A stretch of 7,029 nt of DNA. Origin: Acidobacteriota bacterium. Lineage in GTDB: Bacteria; Acidobacteriota; Thermoanaerobaculia; Multivoradales; UBA5704. A program made the translations under genes and the position numbers. Of the stretch, positions 1-6,032 are shown piece by piece (position 1 is the first letter of the stretch; each line of letters starts with the position of its first letter). Location of the stretch: NCBI GenBank assembly GCA_003223675.1, contig QHVW01000831.1:1-7029 (forward strand), read 5' to 3'. The notes beneath the pieces were generated by a model. It was not told the DNA's origin. It did no database searches and worked only from the letters and a program-made list of their open reading frames with translations.

Positions 1-1041
1 CTTCGGGTCGTAGCTCCCCCAGAGGCGGACGCCGCGGGCCACGAACAGGGTGTCGATCCGCCCGTCGTGGGCCGCCGGCAGGATCTCCTCGTAGCGGCTG
101 GAGGCGCGGCCGGTGCCCTGCAGGTCGCCATAGCGCTCGGCGGCGCGGCGCCGGTCGGCGGTCAGCACGGGCTCGACGATCTCCCAGGCCATGTCGCGCA
201 GCTCCTCCGGCGAGAGCCCCTCGGCGTTGCCGGTGAGCCCCTCGTCCAGGACCTTGGGATGCTCGGTGGTCTCCTTGTAGCGCGGGAGTAGGTACTCCAC
301 CCCGGCGAGCACCACGGGGACGTCGCGGTCCATGTACCTGAGGAGAGCCTTGTCCGCCAGGTTGAAGAACTGCACGATCTCGGCCTTCAGGTTGTCCTCG
401 CCGGTGCCGTGGCCGTGGAAGATGGGCGACCGCGCCACTGTCTTGGAGCTCGTGCCCACCTGGAACTGCGAGTACCGCCGGGTGAGGTCGCCCAGGGCCT
501 CGGTGAGGCTGTGGGGGACGCCGGGAATCTCCAGCTCCTCGGCGTGATGCCGGGTCGCCTCGATCAGTCGGATGTTCTTGAGGCTGATGGCGAGCACGTA
601 GAACGGCTGGTCCTCGGCTAGCAGCGTGAACAGCGGCTTGAGGTGGAAGCGCTCGTTCACCAGCACGAATTCGTCGAGCGCGGCCGGCAGCCGGTAGGTC
701 CGGAAGACCTCGGGGGACCGGAAGATCGCCAGGCTATCGCTAGCCGTCTGCCAGAAGGCCTGGTCGTCCACCAGCTCCCGCACCGGGGTCATCAGCTCGG
801 CGGCGTCGGTGCTCTCCATGCCGGACTCCTCCAGCTTCTCCTGGACCGAGCGCAGGAGGTTCTTGAGCCGGATGGGGTTCTGCTGCGTCTCCACGCCGGC
901 CCGGAAAGTGGGCATGTAGATCGAGATCCGGGGACGGCCGGGCAACTGGAGGAGGTCTTCGATGTCTTCGCGGCGGATCGTGCTCAGGCGCGCGGCCTGA
1001 ACGTCGTCTCTAGTCGCTTTTTGGGGGGTCAAAACGGCCAT
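1..1041 (-). CDS. baeRF-family protein (release-factor-like, family 3 type), C-terminus cut by window edge
   Basis: This frame is open for 347 codons from an ATG at 1039-1041 to the left edge, so only the C-terminus is missing. It resembles the bacterial members of the archaeo-eukaryotic release factor superfamily (baeRF, eRF1/Pelota-like), which have three domains and are inferred, not proven, to act in ribosome-associated release or rescue. The N-terminal domain has the typical IYMPTFRAG stretch (residues 41-49) followed by QNPIRLKNLL. The middle domain carries FHGHGTGEDN (about 208-217) at a place where release factors have their catalytic loop; I see no GGQ. Domain 3 begins near residue 285 and includes HDGRIDTLFVARG. 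Known relatives are somewhat longer than 347 aa, so perhaps a few dozen residues are lost. The start is supported by AGGAGG five bases upstream. The family-level call is firm; the function is inference from family. It is probably cytosolic. The small exported-protein gene lies 97 bases upstream on the same strand. Confidence 0.85.
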   Translation of the reverse strand, partial: MAVLTPQKATRDDVQAARLSTIRREDIEDLLQLPGRPRISIYMPTFRAGVETQQNPIRLKNLLRSVQEKLEESGMESTDAAELMTPVRELVDDQAFWQTASDSLAIFRSPEVFRTYRLPAALDEFVLVNERFHLKPLFTLLAEDQPFYVLAISLKNIRLIEATRHHAEELEIPGVPHSLTEALGDLTRRYSQFQVGTSSKTVARSPIFHGHGTGEDNLKAEIVQFFNLADKALLRYMDRDVPVVLAGVEYLLPRYKETTEHPKVLDEGLTGNAEGLSPEELRDMAWEIVEPVLTADRRRAAERYGDLQGTGRASSRYEEILPAAHDGRIDTLFVARGVRLWGSYDPK

Positions 1042-1138
1042 GGGTACCTCCTGGCGAAAGAAAGCGGGGCCCGGGGCCGCGCCCGCGATGGGCGAGGCCG
1101 GGCTACCCGGGAATTTCAGCAAGGGGCGTGCCGTGGGC
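1042..1138. other. Intergenic gap between two minus-strand genes
   Basis: The 97 bases between the small Cys-rich gene and the baeRF gene are very GC-rich. They contain a 5-bp inverted repeat (CCGGG, 3-base loop, CCCGG at 1098-1110) without a T-run on either strand, so it is not a convincing intrinsic terminator. No -35/-10 pair is recognisable. Whether the two minus-strand genes are co-transcribed cannot be decided from this gap. Confidence 0.4.
1047..1052 (-). promoter_or_regulatory. Shine-Dalgarno of the baeRF gene
   Basis: On the minus strand this reads AGGAGG, five bases before the ATG at 1041. It is a perfect anti-16S match and fixes the start of the baeRF gene. Confidence 0.8.
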
Positions 1139-1354
1139 TCAGGCCGGGGGCAGGAAGCAGGGATTGACGCAGGAGCCGCAGATGTACTCCCCCGTACAGG
1201 GGTTGTACTTGCAGGGCTGCGCATACCCGGGCGCCGGGCCGATGCAGGAGCGGCAGAGGCCCTGCAGGATGCAGTCCGACTCCGCGGGCCGGACGGTCAC
1301 AACGGAGGTCACCAGGAGGGCCGCGGCGACGAGCAGAAGCTTGAATCGGGTCAT
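1139..1354 (-). CDS. Small exported cysteine-rich protein, unknown function
   Basis: This 71-aa reading frame starts MTRFKLLLVAAALLVTSVV, a clear Sec signal peptide: two positive charges, then a hydrophobic core to about residue 20. A plausible signal peptidase I site follows A-E-S near residue 27. The mature part of roughly 45 residues holds eight cysteines (C-x5-C-x2-C early, then spaced Cys including CGSCVNPC at the end), which suggests several disulfides or metal binding outside the cytoplasm. I chose the ATG at 1352-1354 over an upstream in-frame start at 1390. It has AGGAGA four bases upstream, and the signal peptide begins exactly there. I do not recognise a family. It is transcribed away from the three-gene operon, so the 180-base gap could hold promoters for both. 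Such short proteins are easily missed; the signal peptide plus Cys pattern makes it likely real. Confidence 0.7.
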   Translation of the reverse strand: MTRFKLLLVAAALLVTSVVTVRPAESDCILQGLCRSCIGPAPGYAQPCKYNPCTGEYICGSCVNPCFLPPA

Positions 1355-1358
1355 GAGA

Positions 1359-1364
1359 TCTCCT
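1359..1364 (-). promoter_or_regulatory. Shine-Dalgarno deciding the start of the Cys-rich gene
   Basis: On the minus strand this reads AGGAGA, four bases before the ATG at 1354. It supports that ATG over the alternative start codon 36 bases upstream. Confidence 0.65.
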
Positions 1365-1457
1365 TTCCGAGACAGGGAGCCAGAGGGCACCCATAAAGCA
1401 AGGGTGCTTCAGGAGAGGGGATTCGTACCTGCCGAGCTCAACAAATTCCTTCCGCGC

Positions 1458-1479
1458 CGGGTCTAGAGAATCAGACCTG
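1458..1479 (+). other. Stem-loop in the putative operon leader
   Basis: Arms of seven bases (1458-1464 and 1473-1479, one G-T pair) enclose an 8-base loop. A second, 5-bp stem follows at 1485-1498. There is no T-run, so it is not an intrinsic terminator. A role as leader structure or protein-binding site is only a possibility. Confidence 0.25.
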
Positions 1480-1523
1480 CCCCGCCGAGACGGCTCGGAC
1501 CCCTCAAGGATTCGAGAGAACGC

Positions 1524-1528
1524 GGAGG
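1524..1528 (+). promoter_or_regulatory. Shine-Dalgarno deciding the GTG start of the first operon gene
   Basis: GGAGG lies six bases before a GTG at 1535-1537. The protein read from that GTG begins directly with an export signal, so the non-ATG start is well supported. Confidence 0.7.
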
Positions 1529-1534
1529 ATTGCC

Positions 1535-3568
1535 GTGAAGAGTACGGCCTGGCTCATTCCATTCCTGCTCCTGATCTGCAACGGGGGCTGCTCGCCTCCG
1601 GCAGAAAGGGAGAGCTTGCCCGCCCCGAAGGCCGCAACCCGCCCCGTGAAAGGTCACCAGAGCAAAGAGGAGCCTGGCAATCGGGAGCTCCCCCTGCGGG
1701 CGGTGTCGCTGCGCGTCCTGCAAGAGAGGCTCGCGGCTTGCAGGCCGCGCGGGAACTGCCCTGAGGACGTGGTCTACTTCGGAAGGTTGACGCGGATTCT
1801 CGGCTTCTCTCTCGACAAGGAGAACAACGACGTCCTTGTCTATGGGCTGGCCAGCCCCGAGTTGCCGAGAATTCATATCGATGATTTCGTCGTCGCGCTC
1901 AGGAATAGCTGGCTCAAGTACGCTCCGCTCAAGGGGAATACCTACCAATATACATCCCCGGGTTGCGATATTCGACCCCAGCCCGCTCACGTGCTGCAGT
2001 TGCAGAGGTTGGAGCGGCAGTTGCTCGGCAACGCGAGCCCGGAGCAGACCGAGACCTTGATCCGAAGCTGGGTTCAAACGTGCGAGTTGCCGCAAACCGT
2101 GTCGGTTCTCGGCCTGCCCTTCGACACCCACTTCGGACAGGTGATGGTGAGGGCGGACTATGACATGAAACGCCTCGCCGACGGCTCCGACCATCTGGCG
2201 CTCCCCGGCTTCGCGAGCATGATGGACCGAGAGCTCGCCGACGCGAAGGCCGCCATCCTTCAGCATCGGCCGATCGCCATAAAAGCCAGTGATCGCTTCT
2301 GGCTCACGGCCGGCGATCAGGCTTACGAGGAGGCGACGGGCATCACCTGGATCCGCGCCTGTCCCGTTCGCATCCGGACCCGTCCGACCGGAGCCGACCG
2401 CAACGGGGTGTTAGGCGATGTTTCAGGGACTGACGCCGCGGCGGAGGACTTCGCACGCCGGTTTTCCGCTCTCTACGACAAGGTCGCCGAGCAGCGCCCC
2501 CAATACCGGGAATTGTGGAGCCTCTTCCAGATCTTCGCCCTGACCCAGGGCCTGCACTTCCGGAACGCACCCGCGAACGCGGGGTTGGACCTAGGCTACC
2601 TGCTCAACTCGTACCACGTCTCCCAGGTTCCGTTGAAGCACGCAGTCCCGGGCCGGCACGTGGTGAAACGGCTCCGCCACGAGGAGAGCACCCCCGACGG
2701 CACCGAAATCGTCCAGATGTGGATCCCGAGCTGTGGCGGCGTGGATATGGGGATCGAACCGACCGCCGACCAATTCCATACGGATCAATCACACGACCTG
2801 CCGTACCTCGAGGGTCGCATGGCCGACGCACGACCGATCTACGCACCGCCCGCATGGAACGTTTCCCTGGACGAGGAAAACGAGGAAACCTTGAGAAAAA
2901 AGCTCCTCCTCCAGCAGCTCAACCAACCCGGCAGCCCGCTCGTCGTCACAGTCGTTGATCACGGCACCGGGTACCATGTTGTCGGGACCGACTTCGAATA
3001 TCAGGGCTTACGTTCAGACGAGCTCATCCACGAGCTGCAAGAATACGCCAAGAAGCAGGGCACCCAGACGATCCATCTCGATCTCCAAGGATTCTCAGAG
3101 CAGAAGGCCGCCAACTTCACCACGGATTGCAAGCTTCAGCTCCAAAAGTTGCAGTCAGAGGCCGACCTCCGATCCTTCATGGATATCGATGAAACCACCC
3201 TCAAGATACTCTTCACGCCCGGCATCGAAATCGTGGAGAGCAGCACTAAGAAAGCTGAGCACGTCGAGGACGGAGCCCACAAGGGGCTCTTCCAGGGCTT
3301 CATCAGCTTCCTGGTCAGAGTGGGTGACAAGCTGTACACATTCACTTTGACGATCGTGGGCAGTAGCGCGGCCGCTGTTGATTCTGTGCTGGAGGCGATC
3401 GGCGCCAGCTTCTCGCTTTATGATTCCTTGCCCCTTAGCCTGATCCAGCTCGTCGACCAGGCGCGCCGTGAGATCAAAGCCTGGGACATCAAAATCGAAA
3501 TCCAAGACCAGGTCGGCAACCGCCATCTCGTGGATCTGGCGCGCAGCCTTCAGGAACAGCCGTCATGA
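1535..3568 (+). CDS. DUF1598-like exported protein, possible lipoprotein, with long unassigned C-terminal part
   Basis: This 677-aa protein starts at GTG with GGAGG six bases upstream. Residues 1-19 form an export signal with a hydrophobic core (WLIPFLLLI) ending in C-N-G-G-C. Cys19 could be lipidated, but Asn at -3 is a poor lipobox residue, so plain secretion remains possible. A polar linker follows to about residue 50. Residues about 57-405 look like the DUF1598 family, described mainly from Planctomycetes and without known function. The family-like stretches are VSLRVLQERL (57-66), the IHIDDFVVALR block (113-123), GCDIRP (143-148), FDTHFGQVMVRADYDMKRL (196-214), the FWLTAG region (255-260), and SCGGVDM (399-405). 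Residues about 455-677 are not assigned. They look like mixed alpha/beta (strands VVTVVDHG and TIHLDLQGF, later LYTFTLTIVG). The stop codon overlaps the next start as ATGA. Expected location is the cell surface or periplasm. Function unknown; the DUF1598 call is from remembered family patterns. Confidence 0.75.
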   Translation: MKSTAWLIPFLLLICNGGCSPPAERESLPAPKAATRPVKGHQSKEEPGNRELPLRAVSLRVLQERLAACRPRGNCPEDVVYFGRLTRILGFSLDKENNDVLVYGLASPELPRIHIDDFVVALRNSWLKYAPLKGNTYQYTSPGCDIRPQPAHVLQLQRLERQLLGNASPEQTETLIRSWVQTCELPQTVSVLGLPFDTHFGQVMVRADYDMKRLADGSDHLALPGFASMMDRELADAKAAILQHRPIAIKASDRFWLTAGDQAYEEATGITWIRACPVRIRTRPTGADRNGVLGDVSGTDAAAEDFARRFSALYDKVAEQRPQYRELWSLFQIFALTQGLHFRNAPANAGLDLGYLLNSYHVSQVPLKHAVPGRHVVKRLRHEESTPDGTEIVQMWIPSCGGVDMGIEPTADQFHTDQSHDLPYLEGRMADARPIYAPPAWNVSLDEENEETLRKKLLLQQLNQPGSPLVVTVVDHGTGYHVVGTDFEYQGLRSDELIHELQEYAKKQGTQTIHLDLQGFSEQKAANFTTDCKLQLQKLQSEADLRSFMDIDETTLKILFTPGIEIVESSTKKAEHVEDGAHKGLFQGFISFLVRVGDKLYTFTLTIVGSSAAAVDSVLEAIGASFSLYDSLPLSLIQLVDQARREIKAWDIKIEIQDQVGNRHLVDLARSLQEQPS

Positions 3569-4167
3569 GGCAAGACAGGACCAGCAAGAAGGTCACGAGG
3601 CCGGAGGACTGTGTCCTCGGCTTCGGTATTCCCACCACTCGCGAAGGTTTCGAGCTCAGCCGGCGACTCGGTCCGTCCGGCTGCTTTGCCCGGATGTTCG
3701 GCAGCCGGTCACAATATCAGGAGCAAGTGATCGAGCCCGCCAACCGCCTCGGTGCCCACATACGCCGACTCGGAGCCACCGTGGCTCACCGCCTTACTCT
3801 CGAAGGATACTCAGCGCTGTTCAATAACCCCACCACACAGGCGGTGATCATCATCTCGCATTGGGGCGGCGACTTCATCGAGTTCCACGATGGATTGGCG
3901 AGGGTCGACGCGATTGTTCAGGCCATCCCGGAGAGCTTCTCCGGTGTCATCGACCTCTGCGTCTGTCATCCCGAAAAGCTGATACCCCCTTTGCGCGTGA
4001 GTCACATGAAATCCTCCATCTACTTTCTATCGATTGATGCCGCCCTGCAATTCTGGCTCTATTTCTATCGGGACCTTTTCAGACTCCTCCGCCGGGGGGC
4101 CCATGACTACCTGGGAGCCTCGACGGAGCTCGCGGATGCCTACTTGAAAAGGCCGCAGGAGGCATGA
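3565..4167 (+). CDS. Small caspase/CHAT-like protein with atypical His/Cys pair
   Basis: This 200-aa protein starts at an ATG sharing four bases with the preceding stop, with AGGAA eight bases upstream, so it is probably translationally coupled. It has no signal peptide and should be cytosolic. The core resembles the caspase-like (clan CD) fold of CHAT domains. The hydrophobic strand AVIIISHW (93-100) carries His99, then comes DFIEFHDG (103-110), a helix (112-120), and a second strand VIDLCVCHPEKL (128-139) with Cys132 and Cys134. Aligning it by eye with the CHAT protein encoded next door puts His99 at the GHG histidine and Cys134 at the N-A-C cysteine. The gap between dyad residues is shorter here (35 versus 42). 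It lacks the classical GHG and N/S-A-C motifs, so activity is not assured. No other domain is visible. It could be an active peptidase, a degenerate regulatory partner, or an adaptor. Confidence 0.65.
   Translation: MRQDRTSKKVTRPEDCVLGFGIPTTREGFELSRRLGPSGCFARMFGSRSQYQEQVIEPANRLGAHIRRLGATVAHRLTLEGYSALFNNPTTQAVIIISHWGGDFIEFHDGLARVDAIVQAIPESFSGVIDLCVCHPEKLIPPLRVSHMKSSIYFLSIDAALQFWLYFYRDLFRLLRRGAHDYLGASTELADAYLKRPQEA
4157..4162 (+). promoter_or_regulatory. Shine-Dalgarno of the membrane CHAT gene
   Basis: AGGAGG lies inside the end of the preceding gene, six bases before the ATG at 4169. It rules out the out-of-frame ATG at 4164, which is only one base away from the site. Confidence 0.75.
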
Positions 4168-4168
4168 C

Positions 4169-5236
4169 ATGAAGAGCCGCCTGGAGAAAGACCTCCACCT
4201 GTTCCTCGCCTCCGAGGGGCGGTTGGAGCTCGTGAAGTTGGGCGCCAAGCCCTCCTCCGCCCCCAGCGCCAGCGCCGCCGAGGTTGCGGCTCTCTCGGAG
4301 TCTCTTCAGCAGACCGGGGATTTCCAGAGACGGGTCCAGCGGCTCTGTATCGCACTGCTTGGCCTCGTCCTGGGCCTCCAAACCACCTTGATGATCTATG
4401 ATGGGGCGGCAAGCAGCGCCCGCACCTGGCTGGCGGTTGGAATCAGCATGGCGCTGATCGCGATCCTAACCAGACTCCGCCAATCCTGGATCGATCGCAC
4501 GCTCCTGGAGCTCATCCTGAGCGAAGCCGGTGACCGGCCGCCCGACGAGGTGATGAGGCTCGCCGAGACGATCTATTGGAAGCTTCGCTCATCCAATGGC
4601 AAACCGGATCTCATCGGTGCTCTAGGACGCTGGTTTCGGTCCCGGAAGGTTGACGAGAGGCCTGTGCCGATCCTGCTGGTTGCAAGCGATCCTACCGACC
4701 TGGCGCGGCTTCGCCTCGGGAAGGAGGCCAGGGAGATCAAGAGCAGATTGCAGAACGCGAAGGGCGGGAATCGGTTCACGTTCCACCCGATGTTCGCGAC
4801 GAGGCCCATCGACCTCATCGAGGAGCTGCTGAGCCGGCGACCGGAGATCGTTCATTTCGCCGGGCATGGCACGAGGGACGGCACGATCTGTTTGGAAAAC
4901 GATTCCGGGCAGATGCACAGGGTCACACCGTCAGCGCTCTCCGAGCTCTTCAAGGAGCTCCGGGGCATCCGCTGCGTTCTGCTCAACGCATGCTATTCGG
5001 AGATCCAGGCGAGAGAGATCGCACGGCACGTAGACTATGTGATCGGAGCGCAGAGCACGATTCCTGACGACTCAGCAATCGCCTTTGCCATCGGCTTTTA
5101 TCAGGCTCTGGGCAGCGACTGCTCGATCGAGGAGGCGTACCGGCTCGGGCGAACGGCTACCCTCCTGCAGGGTCTTCCCGAAGCACATACCCATGTGTTG
5201 ATCAGGAAGGAGGAATCCTCCGCGGTAGCTTCCTGA
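4169..5236 (+). CDS. Membrane-anchored CHAT-domain cysteine peptidase
   Basis: This 355-aa protein starts one base after the preceding stop, with AGGAGG at ideal spacing. Residues 1-57 are polar, with an Ala/Ser/Pro-rich stretch near 28-38. Two membrane helices follow at about 59-77 and 87-103, joined by a very short loop. Arg-rich segments on the outer sides (QRRVQR, TRLRQ) place both ends in the cytoplasm by the positive-inside rule. A linker to about 164 precedes a canonical CHAT (caspase HetF-associated with TPRs) domain, about 166-350. This has the strand PVPILLVASDPTD, the EAREI helix, VHFAGHG with catalytic His233, and VLLNACYSE with catalytic Cys275, then VIGAQSTIPDDSAIAF and the closing EEAYRLG helix. 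CHAT domains are clan CD cysteine peptidases used in bacterial conflict and signalling systems. The two-helix part is reminiscent of the two-TM modules linked to TRADD-N-type conflict proteins, but I cannot confirm that. The last 35 bases overlap the convergent permease gene. Confidence 0.88.
   Translation: MKSRLEKDLHLFLASEGRLELVKLGAKPSSAPSASAAEVAALSESLQQTGDFQRRVQRLCIALLGLVLGLQTTLMIYDGAASSARTWLAVGISMALIAILTRLRQSWIDRTLLELILSEAGDRPPDEVMRLAETIYWKLRSSNGKPDLIGALGRWFRSRKVDERPVPILLVASDPTDLARLRLGKEAREIKSRLQNAKGGNRFTFHPMFATRPIDLIEELLSRRPEIVHFAGHGTRDGTICLENDSGQMHRVTPSALSELFKELRGIRCVLLNACYSEIQAREIARHVDYVIGAQSTIPDDSAIAFAIGFYQALGSDCSIEEAYRLGRTATLLQGLPEAHTHVLIRKEESSAVAS
5202..5236. repeat. Inverted repeat spanning the convergent 3' overlap
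   Basis: The arms TCAGGAAG (5202-5209) and CTTCCTGA (5229-5236) are perfect reverse complements. Each contains the stop codon of one of the two convergent genes. An inner GGAGG/CCTCC hairpin with a 3-base loop lies at 5209-5221. There is no T-run on either strand, so classical intrinsic termination is not supported. A bidirectional transcription barrier is possible. Confidence 0.5.
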
Positions 5237-6029
5237 GCCCATACACGCCCACCAGCAAAACCGCCCCCAGCAGGATGATCGCCGGCCCCGAGGGAAGGTC
5301 GTAATTGAAGGAGAGGACCAGCCCCCCCAGGGTGATCCCCACCCCGATCCCGACCGACCCCAGGAGCACGCTCCGCAGGTCCTTCCAGAGCATCAGGCTG
5401 ATCACCGAGGGGATGGTCAGCAGCGCCACCACCAGGATGATCCCCACCACCTGGATGAGGATCACGACCGACAGCGCGATCATCCCCAGCAGCAGCGCCA
5501 TCAGCAGCCGCACCTGGAGCCCGCGCACCCGGGCGAACACCTCGTCGAAGGCCACGGCCACGATCCCCTTGAAGAAGAGGAAGAGCGTGGCGAGCACCGA
5601 GACCGCCAGGACCAGGATCGCCAGCAGGTCGCGCCGGGTCACCAGGAGGATGTTGCCGAAGAGGTAGGTCATCAGGTTGGGGGCGTAGCCGGGCGTCTTG
5701 TAGACGAAGACCACGCCCACCGCCATGCCCACGGCCCAGAGCACGCCGATCAGCGCGTCGTAGGAGCGGATCGTCTCGCGGTCCACCGCGCCCAGGGCGA
5801 AGGCGCAGGCCAGGGCCACCGGGATGGCGCCCAGCAGCGGATCGATGCCCAGGAAGAAGCAGAGCCCCATGCCGCCGAACGCCGCGTGGCTGATGCCGTC
5901 GCTGATGAAGGCCAGCTTCTTGACCACCACGAAGGTGCCGATGACCCCGCAGAGCACGCTCGCCAGCACGCCCGCCAGCAGGGCGTTGCGCAGGAATTCG
6001 TAGGAGAGGGCGTCGAGGAAGCCGGGCAT
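5202..6029 (-). CDS. znuB: Zn/Mn ABC transporter permease (ABC-3 family, ZnuB-like)
   Basis: This 275-aa integral membrane protein has about seven to eight hydrophobic segments (around 16-36, 55-81, 92-110, 134-154, 173-205 probably two, 218-240, 248-265). It carries the ABC-3 hallmark cytoplasmic loop FISDGISHAAFGG (41-53) and the late ALLTIPSVI motif (202-210). Length is normal for the family. It would form the channel for a divalent metal delivered by the binding protein encoded upstream. Zinc is favoured by the binding-protein sequence, but manganese or iron members (MntB, TroC) look alike, so the symbol is a family-level label. Its ATG lies three bases after the ATPase stop, with no good Shine-Dalgarno, suggesting translational coupling. 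The reading frame is intact although the partner ATPase is broken as sequenced. Its 3' end overlaps the CHAT gene by 35 bases on the opposite strand. Confidence 0.88.
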   Translation of the reverse strand: MPGFLDALSYEFLRNALLAGVLASVLCGVIGTFVVVKKLAFISDGISHAAFGGMGLCFFLGIDPLLGAIPVALACAFALGAVDRETIRSYDALIGVLWAVGMAVGVVFVYKTPGYAPNLMTYLFGNILLVTRRDLLAILVLAVSVLATLFLFFKGIVAVAFDEVFARVRGLQVRLLMALLLGMIALSVVILIQVVGIILVVALLTIPSVISLMLWKDLRSVLLGSVGIGVGITLGGLVLSFNYDLPSGPAIILLGAVLLVGVYGLRKLPRRIPPS

Positions 6030-6032
6030 GGC

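Larger units (their letters stand above)
1355..1534. promoter_or_regulatory. Divergent intergenic region, probable promoters for both flanking transcripts
   Basis: These 180 bases separate two divergently read genes, so promoters in both directions are expected here. I could not find a convincing sigma-70 -35/-10 pair on either strand. Small stem-loops are present. One is GCACCC/GGGTGC with a 9-base loop (1387-1407). A second is CGGGTCT/AGACCTG with one G-T pair and an 8-base loop (1458-1479). A third is CCGAG/CTCGG with a 4-base loop (1485-1498). The last two would lie in the leader of the plus-strand operon if transcription starts before about 1455. They could be regulatory, operator-like or chance. 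Confidence 0.4.

Noticed and set aside
1098..1110. CCGGG-CTA-CCCGG hairpin as terminator of the Cys-rich gene
   Set aside because: The stem is short and no T-run follows on the minus strand, so intrinsic termination is not supported.
643..1167. Plus-strand open frame of 174 codons
   Set aside because: It lies antisense to the baeRF gene, has no ribosome site and no domain, and reads as a high-GC shadow.
1438..1469. Possible sigma-70 promoter (TCAACA ... TAGAGA) for the operon
   Set aside because: The match is weak and the spacing is about 20 bases, so it is not better than chance.
1463..2266. Minus-strand open frame of 267 codons
   Set aside because: It is antisense to the well-supported DUF1598-like gene and shows only low-specificity sequence with no recognisable motif.
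4164..4172. Alternative ATG at 4164 reading ATG-ACA-TGA
   Set aside because: It is one base from the Shine-Dalgarno and stops after two codons. The ATG at 4169 has proper spacing and opens the CHAT frame.
3565..5236. A type III-E CRISPR (Craspase) or gasdermin-linked CHAT locus
   Set aside because: There is no CRISPR array, Cas7-like fusion, TPR repeat run or gasdermin-like protein in the window; only the CHAT peptidase class is shared.
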